Assembly: GCA_009746045.1 (NCBI GenBank)
Contig: RPFO01000050.1
Coordinates: forward strand, 1,417,050-1,481,049
Source of the DNA: Mesostigma viride
Lineage: Eukaryota > Streptophyta > Mesostigmatophyceae > Mesostigmatales > Mesostigmataceae
DNA: 64,000 bases
Direction of reading: 5' to 3'
In this document: one piece after another, positions 1 through 9,175 of the stretch
How positions within the stretch are numbered: the stretch's first letter is position 1
Layout of the letters: each line of letters begins with the position of its first letter
The notes under the pieces: model-generated
Database searches by the model: none
What the model was told of the DNA's origin: nothing
What the model saw: only the letters and a program-made list of their open reading frames with translations
Program-made: the position numbers and the translations under genes

Positions 1-83
1 CAGGGCTATAGCGTCTCGCTGCAGCGTGACCGTTTGGTGCTATGACTGATTTCAGTAGATGTGCAGAAAAAAATTTATTTCCA

Positions 84-156
84 TGACCACACCAGGAATC
101 GAACCCAGAACCTCATTGTACATTTCTGCATGGTAACGATGTCAGCCAAACATCCG
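84..156 (-). ncRNA. tRNA-like Pol III sequence (possible SINE head or degenerate tRNA)
   Basis: On the minus strand the 3' part carries a perfect B-box (GGGTTCGATTCC) as a TPsiC arm with a 7-nt TTCGATT loop and a stem containing wobble pairs, followed by a GTGTGGTC acceptor-like strand. A T7 run, as in Pol III terminators, lies about 11 nt downstream (complement of 67-73). I could not build a convincing anticodon arm or a matching 5' acceptor strand, so a tRNA-derived SINE head or a decayed tRNA is likelier than a working tRNA. Confidence 0.35.
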
Positions 157-159
157 AAT

Positions 160-1190
160 GTTCCCAGGTAAATGGGCTGGAGGTCGTCTCTTTTTATACC
201 TGCGGCCACAAGCACGGGTGACGGCATATTGGATGTCGTCCAATCCGCTAGCTTGGTTCCAAAAGATGGGATCGAGCTTTTGCACCAGCGCCCCGCTTCC
301 AGTTTTCAGTTCCGTGGGGAGGAACGAGGATGCCACGTTTCCAATTTTTTCAATACCGTTCAGCCCTGTGACGCCGCGTCCGGTTTGCGAATTGCGACCG
401 TCCCATCGCCCATCGAAAAAGAAGCGCAGCCGCAGAGAGACCCCATAGCTAATAGTAACCAGCTGCAACCGTTTGCATGCTACCTGCTTTTTTACAACAT
501 CGCTTTGCTACCTGTGCATAACGAAAGGAAATCGGTCTTCAAGCAATTAAGGCAATCAGTCTTCATTTTCCCGCATAAAGAAAAAAGGTGAGCTTTTGCC
601 GCATCGTGGATGGTAGGCTGACAAAGTTTGTTCTATCAAAAACGGCAACTAAACAGCGCATGCACGCCGACGACACACTTAGCCAGCTGGGCGAAGACAT
701 GTCCTTGCTGCCATCGCAAGAAACTCTATGTTGCAGCAAGAGTGATAAAAATGTCTGGCTTCCTTCTTTTCGTTGCTAGCTAAACCCTGCAGACATCTCG
801 GTAGAGTCAGCTAAGCCGATCCTAATCCACATCTGGCATCCATCCCTTTAGTCTAGTTGCCATGGAGCGTTTCTTGGTCTCGCACATGTCGATCATGGTG
901 GTGCTAGGCTTTCACTTGGGTCACCCTTTCCATGTTTGCTATGCCTTTGGTCTGGTTAGGTTATAGGTGTAGATGTGCACATACTGCATTTGCTGCGTTT
1001 CTAATCGGTGCTCCTGTTTGATGCTTTTTTTCCCCTTCATATCGTTTCGACGTTTGCATGCTACCTGCCGGATTATAACATCGGACGTTGCTACCTACCT
1101 GCATAACGATAGTTTGCAAGAAATCTTCATTTTGCCGAAACACAAAAAAAGGTGATCTTTTGCCGCAACGTGGATGGTAGGCTGACTAAA
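160..1190. other. Intergenic stretch without a recognisable gene
   Basis: Only short overlapping ORFs on both strands, none with recognisable composition or motifs. A sequence around 560-620 (cataaagaaaaaaggtgagc, then gccgcatcgtgg) recurs around 1141-1175, each time just before a repeated 'gtggatggtaggctgac' segment. This is a diverged dispersed duplication. Confidence 0.5.
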
Positions 1191-1192
1191 AT

Positions 1193-2338
1193 TGTGCTGC
1201 TACGTATCAATACATGTGGGGGGGTGATGCTACGTATCAATACACGTGGGGGGGTGCTGCTACGTATCAATACACGTGGGGGGGTGATGCTACGTATCAA
1301 TACATGTGGGGGGTGCTGCTACGTATCAATACATGTGGGGGGGTGCTGCTACGTATCAATACATGTGGGGGGGTGCTGCTACGTATTAATACATGTGGGG
1401 GGGTGATGCTACGCATCAATACATGTGGGGGGGGATGCTACGTATCAATACATGTGGGGGGGTGCTGCTACGTATCAATACATGTGGGGGGTGCTGCTAC
1501 GTATCAATACATGTGGGGGGGTGCTGCTACGTATCAATACATGTGGGGGGGTGCTGCTACGTATCAATACATGTGGGGGGTGCTGCTACGTATCAATACA
1601 TGTGGGGGGTGCTGCTACGTATCAATACATGTGGGGGGGGCTGCTACGTATCAATACATGTGGGGCGGTGCTGCTACGTATCAATACATGTGTGGGGGTG
1701 CTGCTACGTATCAATACACGTGGGGGGGTGCTGCTACGTATCAATACATGTGGGGGGGTGCTGCTACGTATCAATACATGTGGGGGGTGCTGCTACGTAT
1801 CAATACATGTGGGGGGTGCTGCTACGTATCAATACATGTGGGGGGGATGCTACGTATTAATACATGTGGGGGGGTGATGCTACGTATCAATACATGTGGG
1901 GGGGGGATGCTACGTATTAATACATGTGGGGGGGTGATGCTACGTATCAATACATGTGGGGGGGTGCTGCTACGTATCAATACATGTGGGGGGGTGCTGC
2001 TACGTATCAATACATGTGGGGGGGTGCTGCTACGTATCAATACATGTGGGGGGGTGCTGCTACGTATCAATACACGTGGGGGGGTGCTGCTACGTATCAA
2101 TACATGTGGGGGGGTGCTGCTACGTATCAATACATGTGGGGGGGTGCTGCTACGTATCAATACATGTGGGGGGGGGATGCTACGTATTAATACATGTGGG
2201 GGGGTGATGCTACGTATCAATACATGTGGGGGGGGGATGCTACGTATTAATACATGTGGGGGGGTGATGCTACGTATCAATACATGTGGGGGGGGGATGC
2301 TACGTATCAATACATGTGGGGGGGTGATGCTACGTATC
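1193..2338 (+). repeat. 30-bp minisatellite, G-rich strand on plus
   Basis: About 38 tandem units of roughly 30 bp. Each has the core tacgtatcaatacatg followed by a run of 5-8 G and then tgctgc or tgatgc. Units differ mainly in G-run length, which changes the frame. The translated ORFs across it (repeats of LLRINTCGG or ATYQYMWGG) are by-products. There are no unique spacers, so this is not a CRISPR array. The regular G7 runs every 30 bp could form G-quadruplexes on the plus strand. Confidence 0.9.
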
Positions 2339-3300
2339 ATTTATTTATTCATGCCATCACCTTCCCACATTTAATGATTAATGCCAGCACCCCCCAACAT
2401 TCATTTATTCATGCCATCACACCCCCACATTCTTTTATTCATGGCAGCACCCCCCCACATTTATTTATTCATGCCATCACCCCCCCACATTTAATGATTA
2501 ATGCCAGCACCCCCCAACATTCATTTATTCATGCCATCACACCCCCACATTCTTTTATTCATGGCAGCACCCCCCCACATTTATTTATTCATGCCATCAC
2601 CCCCCACATTTAATGATTAATGCCAGCACCCCCCAACATTCATTTATTCATGCCATCACACCCCCACATTCTTTTATTCATGGCAGCACCCCCCACATTT
2701 ATTTATTCATGCCATCACCCCCCCACATTTAATTATAATGCCAGCACCCCCCAACATTCATTTATTCATGCCATCACACCCCCACATTCTTTTATTCATG
2801 GCAGCACCCCCCACATTTATTTATTCATGCCAGCACCCCCCACATTTAATTATTAATGCCAGCACCCCCCAACATTCATTTATTCATGCCATCACACCCC
2901 CACATTCTTTTATTCATGGCAGCACCCCCCCACATTTATTTATTCATGCCATCACCCCCCCACATTTAATTATTAATGCCAGCACCCCCCAACATTCATT
3001 TATTCATGCCATCACACCCCCACATTCTTTTATTCATGGCAGCACCCCCCCACATTTATTTATTCATGCCATCACCCCCCCACATTTAATTATTAATGCC
3101 AGCACCCCCCAACATTCATTTATTCATGCCATCACACCCCCACATTCTTTTATTCATGGCAGCACCCCCCACATTATTTATTCATGCCATCACCCCCCAC
3201 ATTTAATTATTAATGCCAGCACCCCCCCACATGCATTTATACATAGCATCCCCCCCCACATGTATTTATACGTAGCTTCCCCCCCCAATGTATTTATACG
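2339..3300 (-). repeat. Inverted-orientation minisatellite, C-rich strand on plus
   Basis: A tandem array with about 30-bp subunits arranged in a higher-order unit of about 120 bp, alternating atgccatcaccccccca, atgccagcacccccca and atggcagcacccccc spaced by ttatttattc or ttaattatta. Its reverse complement shares the ATGTG-G7-TGATGC core of the 1193-2338 array. The last units (about 3225-3300) return to the cacatgtatttatacgtagc form, the reverse complement of the first array's unit. The two arrays therefore form a large imperfect inverted repeat. Confidence 0.85.
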
Positions 3301-3309
3301 TGGTCGTAA

Positions 3310-3773
3310 GGGTCTCGCTGCGGGTAGACCCTCGGAATTTTGTTTTTGTATTGACGTAAGGGTCTCGCTGCAGCGAGACCCCAAGGAATGTCAATTTTTC
3401 ATGTTTTCATGATGGGGGGTCTTTCTTTTCTCACCCTTAAAATGATTTGTTTTTGTATCGGTGTTAGGGTCTCGCTGCAGCGAGACCCCTACGAATGTCG
3501 ACTTTTAATGTTTGCAAGATGGGAGGGGGCTTTCTTCGCTCACCCTAAAAATGATTTGTTTTTGTTTGACGTTAGGGTCTCGCTGCAGCGAGACCCCAAG
3601 GAATGTATACTTTTTTATGTTTGCATGATGGGAGGTTGCTTGTTTTCGCTCACCCTAAAAATGATTTGTTTTTGCTTGAAGTGAGGGTCTCGCTGCAGCG
3701 AGACGCCAAAGTTTTGCATTAAACTAAATGTCCCTTTTAGAATCCACGAAAGGGTCTAGCTGCAGCGAGACCC
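3310..3773. repeat. Tandem array of ~110-bp units, each with a 22-bp palindrome
   Basis: Palindromes with arms GGGTCTC and GAGACCC around a GCTGCAGC centre lie at 3360-3381, 3467-3488 and 3575-3596. Near-perfect versions lie at 3310-3331, 3685-3706 and 3752-3773. Between them is a repeated spacer (atgtttgca.gatgggagg..., cgctcaccctaaaaatgatt, tgtttttg). Single copies of the same palindrome lie within the introns of the next gene. Function is unknown; it could be a terminator hairpin, a mobile palindrome or introner-like material. Confidence 0.8.
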
Positions 3774-3850
3774 TCCCCATCGTTTTTCTGCCGGCGATTC
3801 AGATTCTGAATGACATTTGTGAAACTTGCTTTTTTGATATTGTTCTGCAG

Positions 3851-5039
3851 ATGTCGTCCTCCTATTCCGATTCTGTCAAGGCCACTCCCGTTTCACCCAA
3901 GATGACGTCGAACACCTCGCCGGACCGAACGGCAACGGAGGCGTTTCCTCCGTTGCAGTTCGGTCCCGTAAATGCTCTGCGAGGTCCCCCCCACCGAGTC
4001 CCCTCGCCCTCCAAGTCCAACTTGCCCCCCAGCGAGTTGGACAGAATTATACCCCCCAACCTCTCGCTGCTGCGTCTCGCGCTCCGTCCCGCTCTCCGCC
4101 CCGTAAGTCTCCATCGCCGCCCCCCAAGTCGGCCGGAGCTACTGCGTCCCGCTCGCCGCCCCGCAAGTCCCCCAAGTCCCCCGCAACTGCGACCCGTTCG
4201 CCGAACCGCAAGTCCCCCTCTCCGCCCAAAGTTCCCCCCGCTACCGCGTCCCGCTCTCCTTCTCGCAAGTCCCCCTCGCCGTCAACCAAGAACCCCGCAA
4301 CTGCGTCCCGCTCGCCGTCCCGCTCTCCTTCCCCCAAGTCCCGCTCGCCGCCACCCAAGTCCCCCGCTTCTGCGTCCCGCTCGCCGTCCCCCAAGCATTC
4401 CAGTTCTAAGCGTAAGCCTGCGGCCGAGTGGGTAGAGGAAGACGACCGCACCAAAGAGCTCAGGAAGCTGAGGAAGTCTATCAGTGAGCTTGTTGAGGAG
4501 GACGAGCGCGATCAGACTAACGGGAGGCCTGAAGACCCGGAATCGCCGGTTCGGGAGTCGCGTCAGAAGCGGTTGTCCGATTTGTTAGCAATGGCCGCAA
4601 GCTTTGCTGACGAATACGCGGCTCTCGACAAGAAGGACAAGGAGAAGGAGAAGGCGGAGAGGGAGGCCATCGAGAAGGCGGAGAGGGAGAGGGTGGAGAG
4701 GGAGGAGAAGGAGAGGCTGGAGAAGGCGGAGAGGGAGGAGGAGGAGAGGGAGTACAAGGAGAAAAAGGCTGCCCAGGAGAAGGAGCACAGGATCCTGGTG
4801 GCGAAGCAGAAGGAGGAGGCGAAGAAGAAGACGGAGGCGGCAGCGAAGGAATTCTTGCGGAGGAGGCCGCTCTTTTTTTGCAGATGCGACAGGAGAGGAT
4901 GAAGGCGGAAGAGGCCGCGAGGAAGATGGAGGAGGAGGCTGCGAGGAAGGAGGAGGAGGCTGCGAAGGCAGTTGAGGGGGAGAAGGACGAGAACGGGAGC
5001 CCACCCCTTCTTCACGAAGGATTTTCAGTCGATTATCAG
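3851..5039 (+). CDS. Unknown gene 1, exon 1: SR-rich N-terminus and Lys/Glu coiled coil
   Basis: The reading starts at ATG 3851, directly after a polypyrimidine-CAG (possibly an acceptor of an upstream exon). The first ~65 residues are Ser/Pro-rich. The frame then shifts near 4050 into a long Arg-Ser domain (repeated SRSPSRKSPSPP-type motifs, about 4055-4400), followed by a basic/acidic linker and a Lys/Glu/Arg/Ala coiled coil (about 4580-5000). A second one-base frame change near 4850 joins the two halves of the coiled coil. The exon ends at a clear donor, CAG|gtatgt, in phase 0. RS domains are typical of nuclear RNA-binding and splicing proteins, but no RRM or other partner domain is visible. 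Product unknown. Confidence 0.5.
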
Positions 5040-5226
5040 GTATGTTTATTAATGTGAGACGTACATTTTTCAGATGGCTTGAACGGCGTGTGTGTATCGT
5101 AGAAAGGGTGGGATTTTATGTCATACATTGATCGTAAGGGTCTAGCTGCGGAGAGACGTTGACCTAGGAGTTAAGGTTGTTGACGACGACGATGTGTGGC
5201 CTTTTTTTTACTCTTGTTGTCTGCAG
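5040..5226 (+). other. Gene 1 intron with palindrome copy
   Basis: GT-AG intron (gtatgt ... tctgcag), phase 0. A degenerate copy of the palindrome family (gggtctagctgcggagagac) lies at 5138-5159. Confidence 0.6.
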
Positions 5227-6272
5227 CCCTCCACGGTGGCCATTCTGAAACAGTACCTGGCTCAGGCTGAGTCTGAGTCTGGGGTGAGTCGTAAAGCCGA
5301 AAAGGGCTTGAGAGGCTTGATCCGCTTTCTTTCGGCCGAGATAGGTTTGCAGAGAAGTCCGGTGTCGTCGTGGACCGTCCGGAGTCGGCACACATAATTT
5401 GGAAGAACGACCGCTGGGCCAGCTTGCTTGTTCGAGCCACACTGCGAGCCATTCATGGGAAGAGGGTCGTTGGTGACGACATGTATGAGGTTTTGAAGAT
5501 CGCGCAGTCGTGCATCCTTAATCTGAAGGAGGATGTCGGACGTTACTTTCCCCGTCGTGCTTTAATATGGTCGACGCTCTTTGATGAGGTTGAAAAGTTC
5601 GAGGTCCACATTGGCTTCACATGCATCGAGGCTTCCTATATGGAAACCTTGAAAACCACTGCGTTGCATCAGCTCTTTAAACTCATGACTGGAGATATGA
5701 GAGCGGATTCGAGGGCTTCACTGTCGGAAGATGAAGTGTTTGATATTGTCAGGCAAGGATTTGTTGACACGTCCAACAGTGACTTTATCGTAATTGTGCC
5801 GGGAAGAATGAATGACGTAGGAGGATTGGAGGAGCGCGCACATGAAGTGATCGCGCATTTGGACATGGCAAGAGACCACTTACTGCAATCTTTTGTTAAG
5901 TGGCGGACTGACTTTCTTGTCAGCCCGGACGCCAGCCTTTCGCGGGAAGCGGTCGCTTTCTTTTTGGATTGGGCTGGACAGGTGATCCAAAGTTTCCGGC
6001 ACCGGGAGGACTTCCATGTTATTCAGACATATAAGCCATACCGGGAAATCGTCCAGGAATGGTTGGATCAAATCTCGTTGGTTGATTGTCTCCAGAGTAT
6101 CCGAACCAAGACAGACACGGAGTGGTCTGATTTAGAGGCGGGAGGCCATTGGCAGTCCCTCGAGTTGTTCTTCGAGGCGGAATTGAGGCGGCAACTGGAA
6201 AAGGAGAGAGCCCATCAAGTGCCGATATGGCCTTTGGGGAAGATTTTGAGGAGGTGGAAGTTCTACGTTTCG
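5227..6272 (+). CDS. Unknown gene 1, exon 2: alpha-helical globular region
   Basis: It continues in phase 0 from exon 1 with PSTVAILKQYLAQAES, then one base is missing or extra at about 5344 before the long open stretch beginning near FAEKSGVVVDRPESAHIIW. About 345 residues, amphipathic and without low complexity, so it looks like a folded domain. I recognise no catalytic motif or family. It ends at the donor TTTCG|gtacgt in phase 0. A frame-independent start at 5370 is possible but less likely, because coding character continues upstream. Confidence 0.55.
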
Positions 6273-6379
6273 GTACGTTAACTTGCCGATATCGTTTATC
6301 GATTTGGGTTGTTTCCATTCCCTGAATAGGGCTCTATATGCTGACCAACCTTCATGGTTTGTCCTGTCATATCATGCAG

Positions 6380-6442
6380 GGGGGCTCCATGCCAGGGGAC
6401 GTATCGGAGGATTTACCTAATTTGTCAGACTTGGTTGATAAG
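6380..6442 (+). CDS. Unknown gene 1, exon 3 (63 nt)
   Basis: A small exon between tatcatgcag| and |gtgggt, exactly 21 codons, phase 0 on both sides. It encodes a Gly/Asp/Leu peptide including DLPNLSDLVDK. The flanking introns are 6273-6379 and 6443-6579; the latter contains a perfect-arm palindrome at 6484-6505. Confidence 0.5.
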
Positions 6443-6483
6443 GTGGGTGCTTGTCCGTCGAGTTTCCACGAGCATCTTACATG

Positions 6484-6505
6484 GGGTCTAGCTGCAGGTA
6501 GACCC
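6484..6505. repeat. Intronic hairpin copy
   Basis: Arms GGGTCTA and TAGACCC around GCTGCAGG, inside the 137-nt intron 6443-6579. Compared with the tandem-array copies, the inner C-G arm pair is replaced by A-T on both arms, so stem pairing is kept. Confidence 0.75.
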
Positions 6506-6579
6506 TCACCCTTTTATTGAGACTGACATGTTCGGCTAATTTCAACGGTGCCCCCAACCAATCTGTTGTCTTTTTTCAG

Positions 6580-6642
6580 GGGGCGGCTGCGGCGATGGCT
6601 GTTGACAGTGCTGGTATTTGGTCTGGACTCGAGATGGAAATG
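6580..6642 (+). CDS. Unknown gene 1, exon 4 (63 nt)
   Basis: An exon between ttttttcag| and |gtaagc, exactly 21 codons in phase 0, encoding an Ala-rich then SAGIWSGLEMEM peptide. It is the same length as the preceding exon but has no obvious sequence similarity to it. The following intron is 6643-6766. Confidence 0.5.
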
Positions 6643-6766
6643 GTAAGCATTAAACGATATCCGGATGTCTGCATTTCGCCTGAAGTTTTAGTGAGCGCAT
6701 TATGCGAAATATACAAATATCGACTAATTTTGATTTCCAATGAGCTGTCGTATTCGGTGTTGACAG

Positions 6767-6895
6767 GCGGGGGGTTTGGCCTCAGCAGGCGCTGCCGGAG
6801 AGGAAGAAAACGCTGGAGGAGATGAGGATGGGGGGGATGAAAACGCTGGAGGAGATGAGGATGGGGGAGACGCTGAGGGAGAAGTGGCTGTGCAG
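6767..6895 (+). CDS. Unknown gene 1, exon 5: Gly/Glu/Asp-rich
   Basis: A 43-codon exon between gttgacag| and |gtacgt, phase 0 on both sides. It contains a short internal duplication (ENAGGDEDGGD twice) from a 27-30-bp tandem repeat. It is acidic, probably a disordered linker. The following intron, 6896-7021, ends in tgtcatgcag. Confidence 0.5.
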
Positions 6896-7021
6896 GTACG
6901 TTCATCCGCCGCGAGTTCGTGTGATTTTTTTCGTGCTGAGGGGTATCTCCGCAGAGAGACGATGGTGCAACAATCGAACTGAGGTCAAGTCCCTTCTTGT
7001 TCGTTTTTTTTTGTCATGCAG

Positions 7022-7564
7022 GCGGGGGCTGTCGCTGGGGGTACTGCGGGGGGGAAGGCGGCGAAGCCTCCATTGACTGAGCATGAAAGGGAAAAGCTGG
7101 ATTCCCGCAAGAAGGTTGCGAAGGATCATATTATTGCTGTTGGCCTGATCATGCTTAAGTCTCCGCCCGATGGCGTCGATTCGGAGGGACCTGCGGGGTC
7201 CGAGTTTCGCAAGTACCTGACACGACTTGAGGCGGAAGTCGATGCCGATTTCGATACGGAGGTGTTGGGTGACGCTACCTTTAAGAGTGAATTGGCATAT
7301 GAATTCGCAAATCTGGTGAAGTCGAAAGCCACCAAGAATTTCAAGTGGCAGCCTAAGGAGTACTCAGAGGCAAAGGTTGACAAGATCGAGAAATTCATGA
7401 AGGCTGATTTTCGTCGTCGGGCCGCTGAGGGAAAAAGGGCGCTGAATGCGGTGGCAAAGGCCAACAGTAAGAAGAACGCGGAGGCGAAGGCGGCGGAGAA
7501 GGAGGCGAAGAAGGCGGAGAAGGAGAAGGCTAAGGAGGCCAAGAAGCAGCAGAAAACTGGACAG
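7022..7564 (+). CDS. Unknown gene 1, exon 6: helical region ending in Lys/Ala/Glu coiled coil
   Basis: 181 codons in phase 0. Residues 1-20 are Gly/Ala-rich. A helical domain of about 120 residues follows (including LTEHEREKLDSRKKVAKDH), then a highly charged KKAEKEKAKEAKK-type coiled coil. It ends at GGACAG|gtacga. The alternating globular and Lys/Glu helix pattern resembles exon 1. No known family recognised. Confidence 0.6.
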
Positions 7565-7753
7565 GTACGATTGTTGTGAAAATTTAGACCTCTCGCTGCG
7601 GGTAGACGCTGACCGGCTGCGGGACTTGGTGTTTAGTGTCAGTAAGGTATTATTCCAACAGAACTTTGTTCGTCCCTGAACAGGATGTCGTGGTCGGCCT
7701 AAAGATTACTGACTTGAGCAAATCCTGCGGTCCTTTTCGATTTTTTACTTCAG
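7565..7753 (+). other. Gene 1 intron with degenerate palindrome
   Basis: GT-AG intron (gtacga ... ttcag). A weak palindrome-family copy, tctcgctgcgggtagacg, lies at about 7591-7608. Confidence 0.5.
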
Positions 7754-8920
7754 GATGACGGGGGGGACGAAGACGCCACGGTGGAGAAGAAGTTACCTGG
7801 TCATGACGCCGTGTTCGCGCTGGTGAAGGATATGCTCAAGTACTGCTCGAGTAGGCGGATGGCGGACGTCGATGACCTGCCAAACTGGCCCGAGTTCTCC
7901 CCCTTTCTTGAGCTGCTCCGGTCACTCAACAAGCTTTTTAAGGAGGGGGTGCTCACGAGCAGTGGGAACCCGGACACCGACCCTATCATTGAAAGCTGGA
8001 AGCCTTCGAAAAAGGTCGACTCGAACAAGGAGGTCAGGGACCAGAACATCCGGAAGGCCAATACTCTCAGGGAAACGCGTTGGATTCGGCCGGCCGATTT
8101 TAAGCAGACCGGATGTTTCAGTATGCGGATCCAGACGGTCAACGCGCTTATTTTGCCAGAGGCTTTGAGGCAGCGGCGTTTAAACCTTGAAACCATTAAG
8201 GAGAACGGCCGCATTCTCCTCAATGCGCGGGACAACGCCTTGCACTTCAAGGTTGTTGTCCCGGTCTGGCAGTTCCCTTTCCAGGCGCTTGCCGAATCTC
8301 AACCTGACCTGTTCGACAAGCAAATCTTGTGCATGCCGGATTTCGTCAAGTGGCTGAAGCATCACCACGGCGCCAAGATTGACGCGGAGGATGTGGGGTC
8401 CAGGTACTTCCGGCCCCTTTCGGATACTGAAGTCGACGTGTGGCTTAACACGGAGTCCACCACCTCTTTCCTCGCGAGAGGACTTGAGTGGCGTACCTAC
8501 GCCAGGGTGGACGAGGTGGAAGCAGTTTTGCCTCAGGAGATCGAGGGCAGTCGGCAAGTTTTCAACCTGCTGTGCAATACTGCGATGAAGTCCTACGATC
8601 CGAAATTTTTTGAGGAACGGGTACCGGTACCGTATCTGGTTCTCCGGTACGCGGTGGTGGATGGGAACCACTACTTTAAGGGGTTAAAGTCGTTTCTCAG
8701 GGGGCCGGATGGCGGGTGGGGAGAGGTTCGGGCAATGATGTGCGAGGGTGGGGCGGAGTCCAATTTCGCAAATACTCCTAAGGAGGCGGAGCACGCATTC
8801 CAGGACCTGTTGCGGAAATTCCGTGGTGGTTACATGGGTACGAACGTCATTCTTCTCAAGGGTGGCGACCTGCTCCCGTCGTGGAGTGAGCTGCGAAATC
8901 TACCTAAGGCAAAAGAAGAT
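7754..8920 (+). CDS. Unknown gene 1, exon 7: largest uninterrupted globular exon
   Basis: 389 codons in phase 0 with no frame break, from DDGGDEDATVEKKLPGHD through a soluble mixed alpha/beta region with many aromatic residues (RWIRPADFKQTGCF, VVVPVWQFPFQ, GLEWRTYARVDEV, GNHYFKGLKSFLRG) to SWSELRNLPKAKED|gtaagc. The composition and intact frame make this the best-supported coding block of the gene. I recognise no nuclease, polymerase, kinase or helicase motif. Confidence 0.7.
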
Positions 8921-8940
8921 GTAAGCTATCTATTTTGGCA

Positions 8941-9118
8941 GGGTCTAGCTGCGGGTAGACCCTCGGAATTTTCGTGGTTGTTTTTTGTGTGCGCTTCAAG
9001 TTTTTTGCGAGGGTCTCGCTGCAGCTAGACCCTCTCCTTTTTTTTGTTGGAATTTTCGTTGCGTATTGTCGGCCGTTTCTTTTTCGAATTTTGTTAGGGT
9101 CTATCCGCAGCTATACCC
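8941..9118. repeat. Three hairpin copies in one intron
   Basis: The intron 8921-9175 (gtaagc ... tgtcgcag) contains three members of the palindrome family: 8941-8962 (arms GGGTCTA/TAGACCC), 9011-9032 (GGGTCTC/TAGACCC) and 9097-9118 (GGGTCTA/TATACCC, one mismatch). The spacing of about 70-86 bp, with T-rich spacers, echoes the tandem array at 3310-3773. Confidence 0.7.
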
Positions 9119-9175
9119 CTCGCCTTTTATGACTGAGTTTTGTCGTTGCTCGCTCGATGTTAATTGATGTCGCAG

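Noticed and set aside
1214-2374. 386-aa repeat protein (ATYQYMWGG/LLRINTCGG)
   Set aside because: The frame depends on G-run length and all frames give repeat ORFs; an artefact of the minisatellite.
1193-3300. CRISPR-like array of 30-bp repeats
   Set aside because: Units are contiguous with no unique spacers. Variation is in homopolymer length, and the setting is eukaryotic; it is a minisatellite.
4862-4890. Intron acceptor at ctctttttttgcag before ATG 4884
   Set aside because: No donor upstream, and the coiled-coil reads straight through in frame 0 (LAEEAALFLQMRQERMKAEE), so a one-base frame change near 4850 explains it better.
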